In this document: piece by piece, positions 41,120-48,203 of the stretch
How positions within the stretch are numbered: position 1 is the first letter of the stretch
Layout of the letters: each line of letters starts with the position of its first letter
Origin: an uncultured bacterium
Lineage (GTDB): Bacteria > Bacteroidota > Bacteroidia > Bacteroidales > Marinifilaceae
Assembly (NCBI GenBank): GCA_905216195.1
Contig: CAJMSX010000024.1
Span: 1 to 48,203, forward strand
DNA: 48,203 nucleotides
Reading direction: 5' to 3'
Notes under the pieces: generated by a model
What the model saw: only the letters and a program-made list of their open reading frames with translations
Database searches by the model: none
Told to the model about the DNA's origin: nothing
Program-made: the position numbers and the translations under genes

Positions 41120-42048
41120 TTTTCTTTTCCCGATTGCATTTTAGAAGCTGTGAACTCGATACTCCAGATGAGAAAGAAACCGATCAGACACATGGCAATG
41201 GCCTGAAAGAGAAGCGGATCACCTTGAAACGCAGCGGGACCTACATTTTTTTCCACGAGCACCTGTTCGACTCCGTGGCGGTCGATATACGTCTCCATTG
41301 TCAGTTTCCAGGGCCATACTTTATTTAGAGAACCGACCATAAATCCGGTAAGGAGTGCCACCGTCAGGTGATGATAATTTTTGAGTAACCAGGATAATAT
41401 ATGGGAAAAAGTAATGATGCCGATAATCGCTCCGATCACGAATACTCCGATAATTTTGAAATTCAGTTCACCGACAGCATTCATGAGATAGGCATATTGT
41501 CCCATCAACAAAAGGATAAACGCTCCGGAAATGCCTGGTAAAATCATAGCACAAATGGCAACGGCTCCCGATATCATGATAAACCACCAGGTTTGGGGAG
41601 TAGAAGCCGGAGTAAGTACGGTGATCGTATAAGCAATGACGATGCCGGACAGTAAGGAAAAGACGGTAAAAATATTCCACCGGCTGATTTGTTTGGAGAC
41701 CAGCAAAGCGGAGGCAATAATTAAACCGAAAAAGAAAGACCAGATGGCGATCGGATGCTGTACCAGCAAATAGGTCATCAGTTTGGCCAGAGAAAAAATC
41801 GAGATACCGATGCCAGCGAGTACGGAGGCCAGGAAACCGCCGTTTATTTTTTTCCAGAATTCTTTAAATTTCAAGCTGAACAACAGCTTGATGGCCTGGA
41901 AATCGATACTTTTAATGGAATTGATCAATTCTTCATAAATTCCGGTTATAAAAGCGATAGTGCCTCCGGACACTCCCGGGACAACGTCAGCTGCTCCCAT
42001 TCCACATCCTTTCAGTATCAGTAACAAGTAATTTCTCTGTTTTTTCAT
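41116..42048 (-). CDS. DUF368 membrane protein, PopT-like polyprenyl-phosphate transporter
   Basis: A 310-residue protein with about eight membrane helices. The N-terminal signature 'GCGMGAADVVPGVSGGTIAFITGIYEEL' region (about 15-42) and 'GAVAICAMILPGISGAFILLLMG' near 160-182 are the two repeats that define DUF368. Members named PopT have been reported to return undecaprenyl phosphate to the cytoplasmic face for reuse in wall synthesis. That fits the window's uppS, but function here is by family only. It overlaps aroE (ATGA). Confidence 0.85.
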   Translation of the reverse strand: MKKQRNYLLLILKGCGMGAADVVPGVSGGTIAFITGIYEELINSIKSIDFQAIKLLFSLKFKEFWKKINGGFLASVLAGIGISIFSLAKLMTYLLVQHPIAIWSFFFGLIIASALLVSKQISRWNIFTVFSLLSGIVIAYTITVLTPASTPQTWWFIMISGAVAICAMILPGISGAFILLLMGQYAYLMNAVGELNFKIIGVFVIGAIIGIITFSHILSWLLKNYHHLTVALLTGFMVGSLNKVWPWKLTMETYIDRHGVEQVLVEKNVGPAAFQGDPLLFQAIAMCLIGFFLIWSIEFTASKMQSGKEK

Positions 42049-42100
42049 GATCTATACGTTGATTTATGTATTCCGAATCGAAAATTCACGAAAAGCCTTT

Positions 42101-42127
42101 TTGGAAATAAGGTTTACCTATTTCCAA
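42101..42127. repeat. Imperfect palindrome between DUF4301 and DUF368 genes
   Basis: TTGGAAATAAGGT (42101-42113) faces ACCTATTTCCAA (42116-42127), a 12-bp stem with one bulged A. There is no U-run on the minus strand, so it is more likely a processing hairpin or operator than a terminator. Confidence 0.45.
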
Positions 42128-42175
42128 GACCTTCCGTTTGTTGAAAACGAAGTTTTCATCTCCGGTTTTCTGTTT

Positions 42176-43735
42176 TTATTTTGAAAATACATTCCGGTGT
42201 TCGGAACGCCGAAGATCGAATACCGTTTTAACCGGAGTAAATGTACTTAGCGGGACTTCGACGAATAAAGTAATCCAATTCGCCATAGCTCCGTTCCATA
42301 ATCCCGGCAGTTCCTGGACTTTTATGTCTTTTCCTTTATAGGATTTGGAGGTGATAAATCCCTGGTTGTGATCGATAAATTCGGTCAGGTCGAAACGTTT
42401 TCCCTTATAGTCTTTTGTTCCGCATACCAAATCTACCGGATTGAAATGTGTGGAGTGTTCGAAAATCTTTTTTTGTTCTTTATCCTTCAAGTTGATTTGG
42501 GCGGATTCGATAATCATCAGCCGGGAACTCCCGTCGGGGGCTTTCACCCAGAACGGCCCCCCTCCCGGTTCTCCTTCGTTTTTCACCATTCCGCATACGC
42601 GGATAGGACGATTTAGCAAAAATTGGAGGTATTTGATTCTTTGCTTCCGGGTTTGAAAAGTCGTTCCTGCTGCTTTTTTATAACCGAGATGGTTTTCGAT
42701 GAAACTTTCGATTTCATCCATTTGTGGATCGCTAATCCCTCTTTTATCCAGCAAATCCAGTCGCTCGAAAATTTTACTCTGCATTTCGAATAACGTACCG
42801 GCCAGTAGTTTTTTGTATTTTACCGTATCGGTTTTACTTCTGTCGGGAGCTACATTATCGATGTTTTTAATGAAAATAATATCGGCTTTCAAATCGTTGA
42901 GATTGTGAATGAGGGCTCCGTGTCCTCCGGGCCGGAAGAGTATTTTCCCCTGGGCATCCCTTACCAACTCTCCTTTTTCGTCTATACTTACCGTGTCGGT
43001 AGCAGGCTTTTGAACGGAAAAAGTCACTTTGTATTTCACGTTGAACATTTTCTCGAATACTTTGGTCACTTTTTTCAATCTTTCCTTAAAACGATCGAGG
43101 TATTCCACCGATACCGTAAAATGGAGGTGGGCTTCCTTTTCCTTTTTACAATATAGGGCGGCTTCAACCAAATGCTCATCGAAGGGAGTGCGTACAAAAT
43201 CCCGGTATACATGAAAATCGACTAATCCTTTGGGCGTATTCCCGTAGTTTAACCCTTTTTCCGTCAGTATGTATTCCAGAATTTCTACGAACATTCTTTT
43301 CTCCAGCATTTTGCCAAGGTCTTTCTGATCGGCCCACATGCTGTTTCTCAGATGGGCGAAAAAAGGAAATTCATTGAGGTGTAAAAAGAATTCATGCATG
43401 CTGTTGCTGTCTTTCTCCTGCACCAGTTGCAGAAATTCTTCCGTACTTCCCTTGTAATTTTCCATAAAAGAGAATAGATCCTTAAACATCCGGGAAGCCG
43501 ATCCGGAAGCAGGAACCATTTTGATGACATCGGCTTTCCGGCTTGCCTGCTCGTAAAGATCGATCAGGTAATTTTCTTCTTCGGCGGGAATAATCCGGAT
43601 TCCGTTGCCGATAGTCGCCGGTTCGGAAAGATTTACGTAATCGAAGCCTTGTTTAAAATTTTCAATTTGGCGATCGATTTGCTCTTTTTTTATATGGCGA
43701 CGTTTGAATTCCTTTAAATCTTCTTTTGTATACAT
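42176..43735 (-). CDS. DUF4301 protein, nucleotidyltransferase-like
   Basis: A 519-residue protein of the Bacteroidetes DUF4301 family. 'MVPASGSASRMFKDL' at 73-87 and 'LFRPGGHGALIHNL' at 266-279 recall the nucleotide- and sugar-binding loops of UDP-sugar pyrophosphorylases, followed by 'IIFIKNIDNVAPD' near 286-298. That suggests a GT-A-like fold acting on a nucleotide sugar, but no substrate is known. Length is full. It stands before the DUF368-aroE pair on the same strand, with a hairpin between. Confidence 0.8.
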   Translation of the reverse strand: MYTKEDLKEFKRRHIKKEQIDRQIENFKQGFDYVNLSEPATIGNGIRIIPAEEENYLIDLYEQASRKADVIKMVPASGSASRMFKDLFSFMENYKGSTEEFLQLVQEKDSNSMHEFFLHLNEFPFFAHLRNSMWADQKDLGKMLEKRMFVEILEYILTEKGLNYGNTPKGLVDFHVYRDFVRTPFDEHLVEAALYCKKEKEAHLHFTVSVEYLDRFKERLKKVTKVFEKMFNVKYKVTFSVQKPATDTVSIDEKGELVRDAQGKILFRPGGHGALIHNLNDLKADIIFIKNIDNVAPDRSKTDTVKYKKLLAGTLFEMQSKIFERLDLLDKRGISDPQMDEIESFIENHLGYKKAAGTTFQTRKQRIKYLQFLLNRPIRVCGMVKNEGEPGGGPFWVKAPDGSSRLMIIESAQINLKDKEQKKIFEHSTHFNPVDLVCGTKDYKGKRFDLTEFIDHNQGFITSKSYKGKDIKVQELPGLWNGAMANWITLFVEVPLSTFTPVKTVFDLRRSEHRNVFSK

Positions 43736-43818
43736 GAGCGGAATGTTAAAATTAAAAACTACGAACGGAGCAATAAAGATAAGAAAAAAAAGGATTTCCT
43801 CACTTCCGATCGGGTATT

Positions 43819-44076
43819 TTAGTTGTCTTCATTTTCCTCGTCGTATAATTCTTCCTGGTTATCGAGTTCTTTTTCATAGAATTCCTCGGCTTCTTCCAGT
43901 AAAGAGTCGATGTCGTCCTGAGAAAGAGGTTCCTCATCGATCCAGTAGATCCGTTGATTACTGTAAAAACCGTCCAAATCGCATTGAATAATGCACCGGG
44001 GATTTTCCGTATGTACAACATAAACCAAGTCAACGGCTTCCTGTGAATTGTCGGCAATAAGAAATTTTGGTAACAT
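43819..44076 (-). CDS. 85-residue acidic protein of unknown function
   Basis: A short protein beginning 'MLPKFLIADNSQEAVDLVYVVHTE' and ending in a very acidic tail ('EEAEEFYEKELDNQEELYDE'). The N-terminal half predicts a small alpha/beta fold. I do not recognise a named family. A good promoter (44106-44137) supports expression. The frame at 43800-44108 on the same strand is its shadow. It lies about 80 bases upstream of the DUF4301 gene and may be co-transcribed with it. Confidence 0.65.
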   Translation of the reverse strand: MLPKFLIADNSQEAVDLVYVVHTENPRCIIQCDLDGFYSNQRIYWIDEEPLSQDDIDSLLEEAEEFYEKELDNQEELYDEENEDN

Positions 44077-44105
44077 AGTTCGTTAACGTTTAAGATTTTA
44101 GAATG

Positions 44106-44137
44106 CAAAGTTAAAATAAAAAACGTAAAGAATGAAA
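44106..44137 (-). promoter_or_regulatory. Promoter for the 85-residue acidic protein
   Basis: On the minus strand TTTC (44137-44134), 20 bases, then TAACTTTG (44113-44106), 30 bases before the ATG. The -7 element is perfect and the -33 element matches three of four. Confidence 0.6.
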
Positions 44138-44346
44138 ATGTTTTCCTAAGTTTCGCTTGTAAATCGTATAGGGGGAATTTTTTCAGGCAGAGGAGATGAA
44201 GAGAAAAAGAGGTTTTTTCCGGTATAATTTTTTTAAACGGGGAGTCGATTTTGAGAGGCCTTCCCCAGATTTCTTCGATTGATATCAGCGATTATCTAAA
44301 ATGTTGTATCTTTATTGCCCGGAAAATGTAAAAATAAAGTTGAGAT

Positions 44347-44733
44347 ATGCGGGAAGAGATTAGTTTTGAGGAGTTGCAGATCAGAAGAATTGCGCGGGAG
44401 TTGGTCAAGGAAGTGTATTGCCGGTGTCCCGAAGTGGGGAATAAAGATTTTAACGAATATATGCGAAGGGTATCCTGGGCGGTTTTGTGTAATATTGTGG
44501 AAGGGCATACAGGAAGTTCTCTGAAAGAATTTAAATTTTTTATGAAAATGGCCTTGAAGGGGTGTGAGGAGATGCTGAATATGCTGGAGATGGCCCGGGT
44601 CCGTAGTTATCTGGAAGAAAATTCCATTGAGAAGCTAGCCTATCTTTGCAAAGGAATGTGTCTGGAAATCGGACGGGTTATCCGCAAACGGGGGAGAAAA
44701 CAGAGACGCTTAACTTTTAATGATGAAGTATGA
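44347..44733 (+). CDS. Four-helix-bundle protein (S23/TIGR02436-like)
   Basis: A 128-residue helical protein. The core 'RRVSWAVLCNIVEGHTGSSLKEFKFFMKMALKGCEEMLNMLEMAR' region (about 40-85) fits the four-helix-bundle family, first noted in 23S rRNA intervening sequences ('EG-GR-S-KEF--FL-IA-GS--E'). Its stop overlaps the nadK start by four bases, so translation is coupled. The free-standing position in front of a housekeeping gene differs from the rRNA-embedded members. Function is unknown. Confidence 0.75.
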   Translation: MREEISFEELQIRRIARELVKEVYCRCPEVGNKDFNEYMRRVSWAVLCNIVEGHTGSSLKEFKFFMKMALKGCEEMLNMLEMARVRSYLEENSIEKLAYLCKGMCLEIGRVIRKRGRKQRRLTFNDEV

Positions 44734-45623
44734 ATAAGGTGATCGCTATTTTCGGCAAAAGCGTACATAAAGGGTTTTATCCTTACCTGGAACGCATGCT
44801 TTGCGGATTGATGGAAGCGGGGATGAAACTGGTTTGTGAAAGCGGTTTTGCCGCTTTTTTGAGACAGGAATACGGTTGCTCCGTTTTTTTTGAGGAGGAG
44901 TACGATATGTATACCCTGGTGGAGAAGCAACCGCAGCTTTTACTGAGTATAGGAGGGGACGGGACTTTTTTGGACTCCGTTTTATACATCCGGGACAGCG
45001 GGATTCCGGTATTAGGGTTGAATGCGGGACGGTTGGGGTTTTTGGCTAACGTGCCGGTAAGCGAAATCGATGAGGCCGTGGAATTTATTTGCCGGGGGAG
45101 ATATACGACCGAACCCCGGGATGTATTGCGGCTGCATATCGACAAGGGCTGCTTCCCCGGTTTTAATTACGGACTGAACGAGATCAGCGTACACAAGACG
45201 GACGAATCTTCTATGTTGAAAATCCACGCCTGGATCGGGGACGTCTATTTGACTACTTACTGGGCGGACGGTTTGATTATCGCTACTCCTACCGGTTCTA
45301 CCGCTTATTCTCTGAGCGGAGGCGGGCCTATCGTAAGCCCGCATTGTAAAAATATTATTTTAACGCCGGTTTGTCCCCACAATTTGTCAACCCGGGTGCT
45401 GTTAGTCCCGGATACCGCTGTCGTACGACTGAAAGTAGAAGGAAGGTCGGGAGATTTTATGTTGAGCCTGGATTCCCGAATCGAAAAAATGAAAGACGAT
45501 TGTGAAATGTTTATCACCTCTGGGGAATTTAAGATAAACGTAGTGAATCTTCCGGGCCATAATTATTACGACACCTTGCGTAATAAGCTCGGTTGGGGAG
45601 AGGATAAGCGGAACGAAAGGTGA
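44730..45623 (+). CDS. nadK: NAD kinase
   Basis: The enzyme phosphorylates NAD to NADP. The 297-residue protein has the diagnostic 'SIGGDGTFLDSVLYI' with GGDGT at 75-79, 'LGLNAGRLGFLANV' near 94-107 and the Gly-rich 'TPTGSTAYSLSGGGPIV' near 189-205. Length is typical. It is translationally coupled to the four-helix-bundle gene before it. A hairpin (GCGGGGAAAC at 45648-45657 with GTTTTCCCGC at 45678-45687) lies downstream but has no U-run. Confidence 0.96.
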   Translation: MNKVIAIFGKSVHKGFYPYLERMLCGLMEAGMKLVCESGFAAFLRQEYGCSVFFEEEYDMYTLVEKQPQLLLSIGGDGTFLDSVLYIRDSGIPVLGLNAGRLGFLANVPVSEIDEAVEFICRGRYTTEPRDVLRLHIDKGCFPGFNYGLNEISVHKTDESSMLKIHAWIGDVYLTTYWADGLIIATPTGSTAYSLSGGGPIVSPHCKNIILTPVCPHNLSTRVLLVPDTAVVRLKVEGRSGDFMLSLDSRIEKMKDDCEMFITSGEFKINVVNLPGHNYYDTLRNKLGWGEDKRNER

Positions 45624-45779
45624 GAATTCCGGGAAGAGAAGAAAACGGCGGGGAAACAGGTGCATGAGAAACGGGCGGTTTTCCCGCGAAAGGAGGAGAG
45701 AAAGCGGATAGAACGGAAAAATGGATAAAAATCTTTCCAAAGAAACGATTTATTATACATTCTTTGTATTTATTACCCC

Positions 45780-45808
45780 TTTTTTCACTTTTCACTTTTC
45801 ACTTTTCA
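45780..45808. repeat. Tandem heptamer (ACTTTTC) repeat at the uppS promoter
   Basis: TTTTCAC is repeated three times and followed by a partial TTTTCAT (about 45782-45808). The last units supply the TTTC that aligns with the -33 element of the promoter at 45797-45828. Confidence 0.7.
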
Positions 45809-45828
45809 TTCGATTGTTACTATCTTTG
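45797..45828 (+). promoter_or_regulatory. Promoter for uppS-bamA
   Basis: TTTC (45797-45800), 20 bases, then TATCTTTG (45821-45828). The -7 element is perfect. The -33 element lies inside a tandem heptamer repeat. The 5' leader to uppS would be about 175 nt. Confidence 0.6.
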
Positions 45829-46010
45829 GACGGTTTTTATCGTTGGGAGCATAGGGAATCGAAAGGGATTTCCTGGAATTTGCTTTTATAACGATTTATA
45901 CGGTCTTGGAGAAGAGTGTATGTGGAAAAAGTGCAGGGATCGGAGAACCGGAAACAGATAAAGTTTTCTTAGGGGAAGGAGGGCGGAGGTATAGGCATAT
46001 TCAATAAAAT
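45829..46010 (+). other. Leader region of uppS
   Basis: About 180 bases without a convincing ORF or named RNA element. A 56-codon frame beginning at 45721 crosses the promoter and is not protein-like. Confidence 0.4.
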
Positions 46011-46751
46011 ATGGAGGAATTAAAGAAATACGGAGAGCTGCCGCGTCATGTCGCCATTATTATGGACGGGAACGGGCGTTGGGCGAAGGAAAAGGGGTTG
46101 GACCGGATCTACGGTCATCAAAGAGGTGTGGATACGGTAAAAAGGATAGTGGAGGCTTCGGGAGAAATGGGATTGGAATACCTTACCCTGTATACGTTTT
46201 CCATTGAAAACTGGAATCGTCCGCGGGAAGAGGTAAATGCGCTGATGGGGTTGATGGTAGATGCGATTCTGCGGGAGAGAGATAATCTGATGAAGCAGAA
46301 CGTAAGGGTGAAGACGATCGGAAATCTCGCCGATTTGCCGGAAGGAGTGCAGAATAAGCTGGGAGAATTGAGGGATATGACGGCTGCCAATACGGGCGTT
46401 ACTTTGATTCTGGCTTTGAGTTACGGAGGACGCTGGGAGATTGTGGAGGCTGCGCGCCGGCTGTTACGGGAAGCCCGGGAAGGGAAATGGGAGCAGGAAG
46501 AAGAAGTTACGGAAGAGGTTTTTTCAGAATATTTGACGACACGGGATATTCCCGATCCGGATCTTTTGATACGCACCAGCGGAGAATACCGGTTAAGCAA
46601 TTTCCTGTTGTGGCAATGTGCTTATACCGAATTTTATTTTGTTGATAAATTTTGGCCTGATTTTGAAAAAGATGATTTATATTTGGCCATTCGTAATTAT
46701 CAGAACAGGGAGAGGCGTTTCGGGAAAACCGGGGAACAATTGAAAAAATAA
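46011..46751 (+). CDS. uppS: Isoprenyl transferase (undecaprenyl diphosphate synthase)
   Basis: A cis-prenyltransferase that makes the C55 lipid carrier for cell-wall and glycan synthesis. The 246-residue protein has 'HVAIIMDGNGRWA' at 13-25 with catalytic Asp19, 'GHQRGVDTVKRIVE', 'LTLYTFSIENWNRP' and the C-terminal 'RTSGEYRLSNFLLWQCAYTEF' region, all conserved. It lies 53 bases before bamA, the usual Bacteroidetes arrangement of envelope biogenesis genes. It uses isoprenoid units from the MEP pathway, to which ispF belongs. Confidence 0.96.
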   Translation: MEELKKYGELPRHVAIIMDGNGRWAKEKGLDRIYGHQRGVDTVKRIVEASGEMGLEYLTLYTFSIENWNRPREEVNALMGLMVDAILRERDNLMKQNVRVKTIGNLADLPEGVQNKLGELRDMTAANTGVTLILALSYGGRWEIVEAARRLLREAREGKWEQEEEVTEEVFSEYLTTRDIPDPDLLIRTSGEYRLSNFLLWQCAYTEFYFVDKFWPDFEKDDLYLAIRNYQNRERRFGKTGEQLKK

Positions 46752-46804
46752 GGACTGCGCGAAAGAAGTTCGCGTAACTTCTATATAAACGATGTAATGA
46801 CATA

Positions 46805-48203
46805 ATGCAGATGGTAAGCAAGACAATTATTTTTATTGCAATTACTTTTTTTTGTTTTTGCCAGGCAAAGGCTCAATCGACTGATACCATATATAATCCG
46901 GAAGTTTATTATTCTTCACCTAAAACGTATGAGATAGGAGGAGTGGAGGTTACGGGGATAGCGGATCATTACGATCCCGAAACTTTGTTACAGCTGGCGG
47001 GGATCACTGTCGGATCGGAAATTAAAATTCCGGGAGAGGCGATCACCAAAGCCATTAAAAGGCTCTATTCGAACGGTTTGTTTTCCGATGTGGGGATCAG
47101 TGTAGATAAAGTGGTAGGAAATAAAGTATTCCTGATTCTAAAATTACAGGAACGGCAAAAATTATCTAAAATCAATTATATCGGATTGAAGAAGTCGGAG
47201 GGGAATAAGATAAAGGAAAAAATCAATCCTTTGCCGGGTACGCAGGTGACCGATAATATGATTACGAACCTCAAACACATTGTTGAAAAGCATTTTAAGG
47301 AAAAAGGATATTATAATATCGGAATAAAAGTGATCCAACGGGATGATCCCGACCGGGAGAATTATGTGATATTGGATGTCATTATCGACCGGAACAGTAA
47401 AATTAAAATTAAGGATATCATTATCCAGGGTAACAAAGAGGTGAAAGCCTCCGTTTTGAAACGGGCTATGAAAAAAACCAAGGAAAAATCCCTGGTCAAT
47501 TTTTTCAAGTCCTCGAAATATATCGAGTCTAATTATGAAGACGATAAATACAATTTGTTGGATAAATACAATGAGAAGGGCTACCGGGATGCTATGATCT
47601 TATCCGACAGCGTGGTCCAGATTACTCCCAACCGCGTAAAAATCTACATCAATGTGGAAGAAGGGAATAAATATTATTACAATAATATTTCCTGGGTCGG
47701 CAATACCATTTACGATTCGGAATTTTTGTCCCGCACCCTCAATATTCAAAAGGGAGATACTTACAATAAAAAGTATTTCAACGAGCGTTTGTCGGAGGAT
47801 GAAAATACGGCTGTCAACAAACTGTATGTAAATAACGGATATTTGTTTTTCCGGGCGATCCCGGTAGAAACTGTGGTCGGTACGGATTCGATCAATGTTG
47901 AAATTCGTTTGATCGAAGGTCCTCAGGCCACCATTAACCGGGTGGTGATCCGGGGGAATACCCGTACCCACGAGCATGTGGCCCGTCGGGAATTGTATGT
48001 ATATCCCGGGGAATTGTTCAGCCGGGAGGATGTATTGAGAAGTGTACGGGAACTGGCGGCTCTGGGACATTTTGATCCGGAACATATTGCTCCGGATGTG
48101 AAGCCCGATATTGAAAGCGGTACGGCGGACATTTATTTTGATGTGACCGAGCGGGCGAACGACCGGGTGGAATTATCCGGGGGCTGGGGGGCCGGTATGA
48201 TTT
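46805..48203 (+). CDS. bamA: Outer-membrane assembly factor BamA (3' end beyond window)
   Basis: At least 466 residues of BamA, the Omp85 insertase for beta-barrel proteins. A signal peptide ends near AKA-Q (residue 23). A series of POTRA domains follows, visible as repeats of 'EVTGIADHYDPETLLQLAGI', 'LSKINYIGLKKSEGNKIKEK', 'IKDIIIQGNKEVKASVLKRA', 'YNNISWVGNTIYDSEFLSRT' and 'INRVVIRGNTRTHEHVARRE'-type 'hhGN' motifs. The barrel would begin near the window end ('ERANDRVELSGGWGAG'). The ATG at 46805 or 46811 may be the start. It follows uppS. Confidence 0.95.
   Translation, partial: MQMVSKTIIFIAITFFCFCQAKAQSTDTIYNPEVYYSSPKTYEIGGVEVTGIADHYDPETLLQLAGITVGSEIKIPGEAITKAIKRLYSNGLFSDVGISVDKVVGNKVFLILKLQERQKLSKINYIGLKKSEGNKIKEKINPLPGTQVTDNMITNLKHIVEKHFKEKGYYNIGIKVIQRDDPDRENYVILDVIIDRNSKIKIKDIIIQGNKEVKASVLKRAMKKTKEKSLVNFFKSSKYIESNYEDDKYNLLDKYNEKGYRDAMILSDSVVQITPNRVKIYINVEEGNKYYYNNISWVGNTIYDSEFLSRTLNIQKGDTYNKKYFNERLSEDENTAVNKLYVNNGYLFFRAIPVETVVGTDSINVEIRLIEGPQATINRVVIRGNTRTHEHVARRELYVYPGELFSREDVLRSVRELAALGHFDPEHIAPDVKPDIESGTADIYFDVTERANDRVELSGGWGAGMI

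Noticed and set aside
45721..45891. 56-codon Phe-rich frame (MDKNLSKETIYY...) before uppS
   Set aside because: It spans the heptamer repeat and the promoter. Its composition reflects the repeat, and it is not a credible protein or an amino-acid-specific leader for uppS.

Overview
The window looks like a chromosomal segment of a Bacteroidales bacterium, most likely of the Odoribacter/Butyricimonas type (inference). The evidence is a TonB receptor paired with a surface lipoprotein, many acidic-tailed lipoproteins, Bacteroidetes promoters of the form TTTG-N19/21-TAnnTTTG, a Bacteroidetes-type PurM, and an Etf/acyl-CoA dehydrogenase set next to an indolepyruvate oxidoreductase, as in amino-acid- and butyrate-metabolising gut anaerobes. 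No rRNA, CRISPR array, transposase or integrase was seen. Most of the window is core genome.

Layout. 1-6.5 kb: a corrinoid-type uptake operon (TonB receptor, BtuG-like beta-propeller lipoprotein, BtuF-, BtuC- and BtuD-like proteins). 6.7-10.2 kb: an AT-richer accessory stretch with a TPR/HTH membrane lipoprotein, a 39-residue predicted secreted peptide under a perfect promoter, a small outer-membrane barrel protein, a broken bacteriocin-like reading frame and a two-helix membrane protein. 10.2-13.5 kb: purM, a Thr-rich leader ORF in front of a truncated aspartokinase-like protein, a small membrane protein and two tRNA-Asn genes. 13.8-22.3 kb: a lone PAS protein, a GH33 sialidase lipoprotein, a DUF2461 protein, purD with a membrane protein, and a murF-GT2-pyrC operon. 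22.7-28.7 kb: ispF, a C1B cysteine peptidase, lpdA and a znuABC-type zinc importer. 29.2-30.4 kb: asnA behind a complete-looking Asn attenuator. 30.6-40.3 kb (minus strand): a tricorn-like protease, acyl-CoA dehydrogenase, etfA, etfB, iorB and iorA, with an aromatic-rich leader ORF before iorA. 40.4-44.1 kb: aroE, a DUF368 (PopT-like) membrane protein, a DUF4301 protein and a small acidic protein. 44.3 kb to the end: a four-helix-bundle protein coupled to nadK, then uppS and the start of bamA.

The strongest theme in the hunt is amino-acid-specific leader peptides. Three short ORFs sit between a promoter motif and a gene. One has Asn-Asn codons before asnA, with both terminator and antiterminator visible. 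One is Thr/Ile-rich before a degenerate aspartokinase-like protein. One is Tyr/Phe/Trp-rich before the aryl-pyruvate oxidoreductase iorAB. The second theme is the accessory stretch at 6.7-10.2 kb, where a membrane TPR/HTH protein, a tiny exported peptide and a small barrel protein may form an uncharacterised signalling or antagonism locus. All function calls rest on reading motifs by eye; no database search was run.
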